A DNA stretch of 61,328 nt from Bacteroidota bacterium (GTDB lineage Bacteria > Bacteroidota > Bacteroidia > Cytophagales > Cyclobacteriaceae), in contig VGMU01000010.1 in assembly GCA_016866385.1 (NCBI GenBank), positions 1 through 61,328 of the forward strand, written 5' to 3'. Below the pieces are notes generated by a model. That model was not told the origin of the DNA, searched no databases, and was given only the letters and a program-made list of their open reading frames with translations. Made by a program: the position numbers and the translations under genes. This document shows positions 8,251 to 14,612 of the stretch, piece by piece (position 1 is the first letter of the stretch; each line of letters starts with the position of its first letter).

Positions 8251-8772
8251 TTAAAAATAAAGGCTAACCTCTGCTTTCACCTTACCTAAAGCAATTTGAA
8301 TAGGATCGGTAGTTCTATCAAAAGCATGGGAAAAAATCACCTTGGCCAAATCCAAGCCAGAGGCATCGGCTTCTACCGATTGCCTACTGAGGTGGATCAA
8401 GGAGGAAACCTCCTCCACAGCTACTTTTACGGCGTTCCAGGTATCTTGGGTAAAATATACTTGTTGGCTCGCATTGTGATTGAATTCTTCTCTGATATCA
8501 GATAAGAGTTGAAGATGAAGTTCTTCTGCACTTAACTGAGAAGGATTGGCCCGTCTAAGCAATTGTGTAGGAGAAATTCGCTCAAGCAGTAAACACAAAC
8601 GTTCGGCAGCTTGCAAGCGGATAGGAAGAACCACTTGTGTACTTTCGCTCTTCAAGTCCACCAATAACTTTTCACGCTCTTTGGATAAAAAGGACACCAC
8701 GACCAAGTACATACCGTAGAGGACTGCTCCCGCAGGAATAATTAGTTTTAAGAGTTCTAGAAGAAAGTCCAT
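8251..8772 (-). CDS. Membrane-anchored hypothetical protein (DUF7935-like)
   Basis: A 173-residue protein with one N-terminal membrane segment (about residues 5-30, rich in Leu, Ile and Val) followed by a mostly helical soluble domain. The conserved-looking core includes LPIRLQAAERLCLLLERISP and DIREEFNHNASQQVY. I recognise this as resembling a Bacteroidota-restricted family that I recall as DUF7935; the family name is from memory. No catalytic motif is visible. It is the first gene of an operon with the SDR and dtd genes and is divergent from the second A-type carrier gene. Confidence 0.8.
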   Translation of the reverse strand: MDFLLELLKLIIPAGAVLYGMYLVVVSFLSKEREKLLVDLKSESTQVVLPIRLQAAERLCLLLERISPTQLLRRANPSQLSAEELHLQLLSDIREEFNHNASQQVYFTQDTWNAVKVAVEEVSSLIHLSRQSVEADASGLDLAKVIFSHAFDRTTDPIQIALGKVKAEVSLYF

Positions 8773-8872
8773 TCGTTAAATTTAATTCGAATATCTTAAT
8801 TTCTTTAGTTAAAAAGATTCTCCAATCGAGTAATTTTACAGAAATCTTCTCCCCTTCCGAAGGAAAATTCAC

Positions 8873-9187
8873 ATGCTAAATCCCATAGAAATAACCCCCA
8901 AAGCTGAGGAAGAAATCAAGCACATCATGGCCCATAAAAATATTCCTGAGGATTATTTTCTTCGCGTGGGAGTGAAAGGGGGAGGGTGCGGAGGAATGTC
9001 CTTTGCACTGGGTTTCGATAAAAAAAAGCCAGAAGATCAGCAATACCAAGTGCAAGGAATTTCTGTTTTGATTGAAAAGAAACACCTTATGTTTCTCATG
9101 GGACTACAATTGGATTTTTACGAAGGGCAGGAAGAAAGGGGATTTACTTTCGTAAATTCTAGCTTACCCAAGCGCCACGACCACTAA
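8873..9187 (+). CDS. Degenerate A-type (IscA-like) protein with a single cysteine
   Basis: A 104-residue protein of the HesB/IscA fold. The central region KGGGCGGMSFALGFD and the LMFLMGLQLDF strand are clear, and the C-terminal strand GFTFVN is present. The chain then ends in SSLPKRHDH instead of the family's NPNAxxTCGCG tail, so C39 is its only cysteine. The usual three-cysteine cluster site is therefore absent. It may bind metal differently, through the terminal His/Asp residues, act with a partner, or have lost cluster binding. No downstream frame restores a CGCG-like tail, so this does not look like a frameshift. Confidence 0.87.
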   Translation: MLNPIEITPKAEEEIKHIMAHKNIPEDYFLRVGVKGGGCGGMSFALGFDKKKPEDQQYQVQGISVLIEKKHLMFLMGLQLDFYEGQEERGFTFVNSSLPKRHDH

Positions 9188-9209
9188 GTGGCTGCTTACC
9201 ACATTCAAT

Positions 9210-9578
9210 TTATTTTGAAAAATCCTCTGGATAGGATAAAAGCACAGAGGAATACTGTACTTTTCCTCCAATGGCTGGATGATGTTTTTTGAGAGTTAAG
9301 GTTAGGGCCTTGATCTGTGGGAAGGCATTCCGAATGTCTTCAATGATCACATAGCCCAAATGCTCCAAAAGTTTTACGCGAATTGCCATTCGGGATTTGA
9401 TGAGTTCATAGACTTGGGCATAGTCCACTGTGGCATCTAATCGATCGGAAACCATGGCTTCCTGAAGATCCAATTCCATTGCCAAGTCCAGGGTAAACCG
9501 GTTGCCATGAATGGCTTCCTCGGAATAGACGCCATGGTAAGCATGGAATTCCATTCCTTCCAAAAGTATTTTTCCCAT
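9210..9578 (-). CDS. folB: Dihydroneopterin aldolase
   Basis: FolB converts 7,8-dihydroneopterin to 6-hydroxymethyl-dihydropterin and glycolaldehyde in folate synthesis. The 122-residue chain opens with LEGMEFHAYHGVYSEEAIHGNRF, which holds the pterin-binding Tyr/Glu region, and has the catalytic-type Lys in LTLKKHHPAI near the end. The length is normal. The ATG overlaps the stop of the DivIVA-like gene by one base (TGATG), so it is coupled to that gene and to the WD40 gene upstream. Confidence 0.93.
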   Translation of the reverse strand: MGKILLEGMEFHAYHGVYSEEAIHGNRFTLDLAMELDLQEAMVSDRLDATVDYAQVYELIKSRMAIRVKLLEHLGYVIIEDIRNAFPQIKALTLTLKKHHPAIGGKVQYSSVLLSYPEDFSK

Positions 9579-10609
9579 CAGTCAAATTGATCAAAGAAAG
9601 ATCCCGATGAGGATTTTGAATCCTCCGATTTGTTTGCTGTGTCGCCAGAAGAAGGAGATTCCTCCTCGGTGTCTATTTCATCTTCCTCCAAAGATGCTGG
9701 GAACTCTTCCTCTGGAAAATTAACCTCTACCTCTATTTCCGTAGAGGCGCTTACTAGGCCTTCTTCTTCAAATTCTTCGGTATCCAATTCCCCTGGTTCT
9801 TCTTCACTTGTCTCAAATTCATCCAATCCCATTTCCTGCTCCTCGCTTAGTTCTTCAACAAGGACCTGCTCGCCCAAAGAAATTTCCTCCTTTTCAAGAT
9901 GCAAACTTTCCTCTTCCTCCTGGTCAAAATCTGAAATCGAGGTTTCATCTTGAACAGCTTCCAACGCTGGAGGTATTGAGGTAAAATTAGCAGCAGTGAA
10001 AGGGTTGGATTTGCCAAGTTCATCGATGGCCTTTTGGTAGGTCTTGCCGTCCATTCTGCTAGTCTGAGATTCAGAAAGCTCCAATTGGCGCAATACTTCT
10101 TGTGCTAGTTTTTGTAGATTTTTAACCACAGCATCTCGGTAATCTGCAAGTCCTTCGTAGCTCTTAATCAACTGCTGTACCTCCTGACGAAGCTCCTGAA
10201 TGGTGGTAGTTGCCTTTTCTTCTGCTGCTTGCGTGAGGGCACGAGCACTTTGATCTGCCTGCTCTTTTACCTGAGTAGCATACTGTTGGGCCTGCTTGGT
10301 TGCCCCCTCAGCCAATTGATTTGCTTCAGCAATGATCTGATCTGCGGCCTCGGTGGCCTCGGTGATGATCGCGGCACCTGTATCCTCAGCCGTTTTTAGG
10401 GTCCTAAACAGGGAATCTTCCACATCTTTGAGTCTCTTGGCCTCTGCTTCTACTTGCTGCAAGCGACTTCTGAGGTCCAAATTCTCCTGATTGATTTGTT
10501 CCATCGCCACACTCATTTCTTCAAGAAATTCAGTGACCTGCTTTTTTTCAAAGCCTCTAAAAGAAGTTTCAAATACTTTTTGCCGAATGGCGGTTGGGGA
10601 AATTTTCAT
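9578..10609 (-). CDS. DivIVA-domain coiled-coil protein with acidic tail
   Basis: A 343-residue protein. Residues 1-35 (ISPTAIRQKVFETSFRGFEKKQVTEFL) match the DivIVA lipid-binding N-terminal domain, including the FRGF turn. Residues of about 35-190 are coiled coil, with an Ala/Gln/Glu-rich stretch at about 75-145. From about residue 225 the chain is extremely acidic (long Glu/Asp runs), with low complexity and probably disordered. DivIVA-type proteins recruit partners to curved or dividing membrane. A role in division or envelope positioning is inference. The gene is coupled to the upstream WD40 gene by a 4-bp overlap and to folB by a 1-bp overlap. Confidence 0.85.
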   Translation of the reverse strand: MKISPTAIRQKVFETSFRGFEKKQVTEFLEEMSVAMEQINQENLDLRSRLQQVEAEAKRLKDVEDSLFRTLKTAEDTGAAIITEATEAADQIIAEANQLAEGATKQAQQYATQVKEQADQSARALTQAAEEKATTTIQELRQEVQQLIKSYEGLADYRDAVVKNLQKLAQEVLRQLELSESQTSRMDGKTYQKAIDELGKSNPFTAANFTSIPPALEAVQDETSISDFDQEEEESLHLEKEEISLGEQVLVEELSEEQEMGLDEFETSEEEPGELDTEEFEEEGLVSASTEIEVEVNFPEEEFPASLEEDEIDTEEESPSSGDTANKSEDSKSSSGSFFDQFD

Positions 10610-11526
10610 AAGGTTTCTATGTCAAGTTGCCAAATTGCTACGGTTCTATCGTCTGAGACAGACACGATAGCACCAGAATAGGTACTCCAAAATACTTTGT
10701 TGATGGAGGTTCCATGACCTGCATGTCTCGCTTTATCAATGACTTTCCCAAGGCTTCGGGAATTGATATCCCAAATTTTCAAAGTCTTATCCATTGAACA
10801 GGTTACGGCAAAGGCTCCGTCTACACGGAAAGATACATAATTAATAGCATACAAATGTGCCACTACATGCTCCTCTAATTGGTATGAAGAAGTATTCCAA
10901 AATTTCAAACATGCATCTCTCGCTCCAGAAATTAAGTATCGCCCATCAGGGGAATAGCTGAGCGCAAATACAGAATTGGTATGCCCTTTCAGCAGGGCAA
11001 TGGGTTGATCTAACCGACTGAGCTGAAGTATCTTGATCTGATAATCACTACATCCCACTGCCAAGTGGGATGCATCAGGTGACAGAGCAAGAACTCTTAG
11101 GGATTTGGAGGATAGTTTGATATGCTTTTTTATTGCTCTCTGCTCCATATCTACTACATGTAGCACGCCCTCCCCTGTGGCTACAAAAAGCAAGTGACCC
11201 ACTATTTTTAAATCATAAATGGAAAAAGTTGTTAATTTTAAATTCCAAACTTCTTTCTTCTCCTTCAGATCAATTACGTGGACCCCTTCGTAATTTTGGC
11301 CAATGATTAAAAAATTACGCACCCGATCTACTTCCAATGCATATATAGAACTAGGTAATTTTGCAATCAAATAACCGTCTTTTGGAGAATCCAAATCCCA
11401 TTCTACTACCATTCCATCCCCAGCACCGGTATAAAAAAATTTAGAATTTACCCCCTCCACCAGCGCATAAATGCAATCGTTATGTCCTGTGAGAGAATGT
11501 AATTTCTTTACATGAATTTTTGCCAT
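10606..11526 (-). CDS. WD40 repeat protein
   Basis: A 306-residue beta-propeller. About six to seven WD-type blades are visible, the clearest in the C-terminal half: LKGHTNSVFALSYSPDGRYLISGARDACLKFWN and FAVTCSMDKTLKIWD. No signal peptide is seen, so it is probably cytoplasmic and acts as a protein-interaction platform. It is the first gene of a tightly overlapping WD40/DivIVA-like/folB operon, which makes a physical link to the DivIVA-like protein worth testing. No enzymatic motif is present. Confidence 0.9.
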   Translation of the reverse strand: MAKIHVKKLHSLTGHNDCIYALVEGVNSKFFYTGAGDGMVVEWDLDSPKDGYLIAKLPSSIYALEVDRVRNFLIIGQNYEGVHVIDLKEKKEVWNLKLTTFSIYDLKIVGHLLFVATGEGVLHVVDMEQRAIKKHIKLSSKSLRVLALSPDASHLAVGCSDYQIKILQLSRLDQPIALLKGHTNSVFALSYSPDGRYLISGARDACLKFWNTSSYQLEEHVVAHLYAINYVSFRVDGAFAVTCSMDKTLKIWDINSRSLGKVIDKARHAGHGTSINKVFWSTYSGAIVSVSDDRTVAIWQLDIETL

Positions 11527-11564
11527 AAATTAGAAGATCGCTCAGAGCTAGTCCATCAAGGCCT

Positions 11565-12194
11565 ATGCAAACAAAAATAGAAAAAATTGGCTCTGCCTCA
11601 GCTATTGCTGTAAAGATAATAGAGGCTTTCGAAGAGGAAGATTTGGATTTTTTAAGCTTCCGAGAAAAGCTGTCCTTAGCAAATATTTCCCACTCGGAAA
11701 AAAAGAAAGAGTGGGCAGCAGCTAGAAAAGCCCTTTACCAAGCTTTGCAGCATCTTCATATCCCCTATCCAGGTTTTTTCAAGGACGAACACGGCAAACC
11801 TCAATCCATGAATGGGCAAGGCTTTGCTTCCATTTCTCATACCAAAGGATATGCTGCAGCCATTTACCACAGGGAATTACCAGTTGGAATAGACATTGAG
11901 TACGTTCGAGAAAAAATTATTCGTCTCGGGGAGAAATTTTTATCCTCTCATGAGCTTTCTTATTTGAGTCCAGATCCTGTCCTATACACCATGGCTTGGT
12001 CAGCAAAAGAAACTATCTTTAAATGTCATAGTAAGAGAGATATAATTTTTAAAGAAAATATCATTCTGGAACCTTTTACTCCAGAAGCTACTCAACTAAA
12101 AGGAAAAATTAGTGGTACCAAGTATGAAGATCATCACTACCTATTGAAAGTGATTCGCCACGATTCTATAATTTTAACCTACACCATCTGGTGA
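11565..12194 (+). CDS. 4'-phosphopantetheinyl transferase (Sfp/HetI type)
   Basis: This enzyme transfers the phosphopantetheine arm of CoA to carrier proteins such as acyl carrier protein. The 209-residue chain shows ISHTKGYAAA in the first half, the metal-binding VGIDIEYVREKI, and WSAKETIFKCH in the second half, the three classic motifs of the Sfp family. It starts 38 bp from the divergent WD40 gene. A redoxin gene follows after 20 bp in the same direction. The target carrier protein is not in this window. Confidence 0.92.
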   Translation: MQTKIEKIGSASAIAVKIIEAFEEEDLDFLSFREKLSLANISHSEKKKEWAAARKALYQALQHLHIPYPGFFKDEHGKPQSMNGQGFASISHTKGYAAAIYHRELPVGIDIEYVREKIIRLGEKFLSSHELSYLSPDPVLYTMAWSAKETIFKCHSKRDIIFKENIILEPFTPEATQLKGKISGTKYEDHHYLLKVIRHDSIILTYTIW

Positions 12195-12214
12195 TTTGAT
12201 TAACTAGATTACAA

Positions 12215-12793
12215 ATGAAAAAAACACTTTTATTCTTTATTTTTTTGTTGGGTAGTATGGAAATTGGTTTTAGCCAAACTTTAGGGCAATTGACAGCCCA
12301 AGAGGTAAAAAGTGGAACAACCCTACGCATGGATAGCCTTCTTGCTGAAAAAGGATTGGTATTGATCTTCCACGATCCAAAATGTCCTTTTGCCATGCTT
12401 TACCAAGATCGGATTTCTTCACTAGTTGAAAAATTTTCCCCGCAGGGGATAGCTTTTGCCTTAGTCAATCCAGAAGCAGGCACTTCGGAGGAGGAATTGA
12501 AAGAACTAAAAGAATTTTTAGATACCCATCAGGTACAGATACCCTATTTAATAGATTCGAATGATACCTGGATTGGTCAATTTAAAGTGAGTAAAATTCC
12601 TGAGGCAGTAGTCCTTATTCCAGGAAAAGCAGGTCTTGAAGTAGCTTACAAAGGCGCAATTGACAATAACCCTCAGGCTGCAAGTGCAGTCTCTGAGCGC
12701 TACCTTGAACGAGCACTTACCCAGGTTGCCAAAGGCATGACCCCCGAGGTTCCGCAAGTACGTGCAGTAGGGTGCACCATCCGCTCCTACTAA
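12215..12793 (+). CDS. Exported redoxin-like protein with distant cysteine pair
   Basis: A 192-residue protein with a Sec signal peptide (residues 1-20, ending GFSQ) and a thioredoxin/redoxin fold. The usual CxxC is reduced to a single C57 in DPKCPFAML. A second cysteine, C187, lies in the C-terminal VGCTIRSY motif, a pattern seen in some AhpC/TSA-like periplasmic redoxins. The central part contains EAGTSEEEL and a cis-Pro segment KIPEAVVL. It probably acts in thiol redox reactions in the periplasm. Its 3' end overlaps the convergent SirB1-like gene by 4 bp. Confidence 0.85.
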   Translation: MKKTLLFFIFLLGSMEIGFSQTLGQLTAQEVKSGTTLRMDSLLAEKGLVLIFHDPKCPFAMLYQDRISSLVEKFSPQGIAFALVNPEAGTSEEELKELKEFLDTHQVQIPYLIDSNDTWIGQFKVSKIPEAVVLIPGKAGLEVAYKGAIDNNPQAASAVSERYLERALTQVAKGMTPEVPQVRAVGCTIRSY

Positions 12794-13632
12794 TCTATCA
12801 AGATGGAAAGTAGATCCTGTATTTCTTCTACATTTTCGGGTTCTCCCAATTTTTCGAAGGAAGAAATCAAATTTCTAAGAAAACGCTGAAGTATAGCGAG
12901 CGAATTACAGGGTTCGAAGTATTCTTCTCTAAGATCAATTTTTAATTGCTCCAAGTAGTTTTGAATATCTTGCCGAGTAAAAATTATTCCCTTATTGAAG
13001 GCATTGATATATAAAGTTAGGTCCTCATTTTTATAGGTCAGCACAAAAAGATTAGGGAGATTGACTCCATAAACAGGCAGCTCTAACTTTTGGGCAACCA
13101 TTAAATAAAGGCAGCACAAACTAATTGGATTTCCTTTTTTTGTTTCTATCACCTGAGAAAGCATACTATTGCTCGGCGAATGAAAATTCTTGGTATTGGG
13201 TGAATAGCGCTCCTGGGTAAAGAGCACATGATTTAATATTTTTATTTGGTCATATACATGGAGGTCTTTTCTAAAAGAAGTCCACACTTGCATGTATAAT
13301 TGATGTACCGAAGCATGTAATGATTCATACTCTAAATCGGGATAATGGTAGGTGTTGATAATCCATAATCCTTGAAGTAAGTCTTGCTCTTTGGATTCCT
13401 TCCAGTGCTTTAGCCTTTCTTTTACTAGGGTAAATTGAAGTTCATGAACCAAGTCTTCCAATTCCTTTTGCAATACAGGATTGAAACTCTCCTCCCATTT
13501 TTGCTCCAGTAATGGAATTACCTCCACTCCTAAAGAAATAAGTTGCTCTCGCACATGATTTTTTACTTCCCAGTCGGGATCATCTAGCAAGGAAATTAAA
13601 GCCTCAAGTTGAGAAGGAGAAAGTTTGCTCAT
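12790..13632 (-). CDS. SirB1/transglutaminase-like family protein
   Basis: A protein of about 280 residues. The N-terminal 80 residues are helical, including DPDWEVKNHVREQLISLGVEVIPLLE, which looks HEAT-like. The core GNPISLCCLYLMVAQKLELPVYGVNLPN followed by LYINAFNKGIIFTR matches the SirB1 (COG2912) domain. The usual His after the GVxLPxH position is replaced by Leu, so a transglutaminase-type active site looks incomplete. ATG at 13632 is preferred over ATG at 13668 because a perfect TAnnTTTG element at 13651-13658 lies between them. Function is unknown. Confidence 0.85.
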   Translation of the reverse strand: MSKLSPSQLEALISLLDDPDWEVKNHVREQLISLGVEVIPLLEQKWEESFNPVLQKELEDLVHELQFTLVKERLKHWKESKEQDLLQGLWIINTYHYPDLEYESLHASVHQLYMQVWTSFRKDLHVYDQIKILNHVLFTQERYSPNTKNFHSPSNSMLSQVIETKKGNPISLCCLYLMVAQKLELPVYGVNLPNLFVLTYKNEDLTLYINAFNKGIIFTRQDIQNYLEQLKIDLREEYFEPCNSLAILQRFLRNLISSFEKLGEPENVEEIQDLLSILID

Positions 13633-13650
13633 GAATTTGTCATCGGTATA

Positions 13651-13658
13651 CAAAGGTA
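13651..13658 (-). promoter_or_regulatory. -7 promoter element for the SirB1-like gene
   Basis: The minus strand reads TACCTTTG (TAnnTTTG), about 19 bp upstream of the start at 13632. Its position inside the longer ORF argues for the shorter protein. Confidence 0.45.
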
Positions 13659-13701
13659 ACTTTACCAAAGAAAGATAAAAAATACCCCACTGTTACAACA
13701 T

Positions 13702-13732
13702 AAAAAAAGCCTTCTTGATATCAAGAAGGCTT
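13702..13732 (-). terminator. Intrinsic terminator after the amidase gene
   Basis: A perfect 26-base palindrome (12-bp arms beginning AAGCCTTCTTGA) is followed on the minus strand by seven T. It lies 20 bp downstream of the amidase stop codon. Confidence 0.85.
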
Positions 13733-13751
13733 GTATTATTCTAGAGTTCAC

Positions 13752-14552
13752 TTAGTTTATTTCAATTTCGTTTTTGTATTCTTTGATGGAGCGGTAAATG
13801 GCCGAGGCCATATATTCCTGACCTTCTTTGGTCATCAAAAAGCGCTCTTCTTCGATATTGGACAAAAATCCCAACTCAATCAAAACTGAGGGCATGGAAG
13901 GAGTCCACAAGACATAAAAAGGTCCCTGTTTCACTCCCCGACTTTTGCGACCTACCTTGTCTCTAAACTGGGTTTCAATTCGATCTGCTAAGGTGATGCT
14001 ATTTCCTATGTAGGCTTTCTGCATCAGATTAAACATCATGTAGGATTCAGGAGAAGTGGGATCAAATCCCTCGTATTCTTCTTTGTAATTTTCTTCCAAC
14101 AGAATTACCGAGTTTTCTTTTTTTACAATGTCAAAATTGGCTTCAAAATGTTTGTTTCCCATAACAAAAGTCTCCGTTCCATAGGCTGTTTTATTGGGAG
14201 CGGAATTGGAATGAATGGAAACAAAAAGATCTGCTTTATTGACATTGGCAATGTTTGGACGTTGCTTGAGGGTGGGAAAACTATCGTCAGAGCGGGTATA
14301 AATTACCTCCACATCAGGCATATTTTCTTTGATGTATTTGCCTACCAGTAGCGTTACGGCCAAATTGATGTCTTTTTCTCTGGCCTTGGAACCAATATTT
14401 CCTGGATCGCTGCCCCCGTGGCCAGCATCTAAAACAATTTTTTTCATTCTAAATGCGGGCATCATGGTTTCATTGGGAATAAAACCACCGAATAAAAATG
14501 GGACAAGAATAAGAAACCTTAACAGATTTTTTTTGCTAGTAAACCTTTCCAT
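13752..14552 (-). CDS. N-acetylmuramoyl-L-alanine amidase (Amidase_3)
   Basis: A zinc enzyme that cleaves the bond between muramic acid and the peptide stem during cell-wall remodelling. The 266-residue form starts with a basic/hydrophobic export signal (MERFTSKKNLL then FLILVPFLFGG). The zinc ligands are visible in order: His in VLDAGHGGSDPG, Glu shortly after, His in FVSIHSNSAP, and the catalytic Glu in VLIELGFLSN. No SPOR, LysM or other wall-binding domain is attached. ATG at 14591 would add 13 residues before the signal and is less likely. The gene is divergent from the lptD-like gene, with promoters sharing the short gap. Confidence 0.92.
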   Translation of the reverse strand: MERFTSKKNLLRFLILVPFLFGGFIPNETMMPAFRMKKIVLDAGHGGSDPGNIGSKAREKDINLAVTLLVGKYIKENMPDVEVIYTRSDDSFPTLKQRPNIANVNKADLFVSIHSNSAPNKTAYGTETFVMGNKHFEANFDIVKKENSVILLEENYKEEYEGFDPTSPESYMMFNLMQKAYIGNSITLADRIETQFRDKVGRKSRGVKQGPFYVLWTPSMPSVLIELGFLSNIEEERFLMTKEGQEYMASAIYRSIKEYKNEIEIN

Positions 14553-14612
14553 GCGGGCAATCGAATTAACTTTACACAAAATATCAATCAACTAACTAAA
14601 GCGCAAGCCAGG

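Noticed and set aside
9188-9209. Possible frameshift restoring a CGCG tail to the degenerate IscA-like gene
   Set aside because: No cysteine-rich motif appears in any frame just downstream, so the short tail looks genuine.
9630-9953. Ser-rich open frame on the plus strand
   Set aside because: It is the mirror of the Glu/Asp-rich tail of the DivIVA-like gene on the other strand; codon composition alone explains it.
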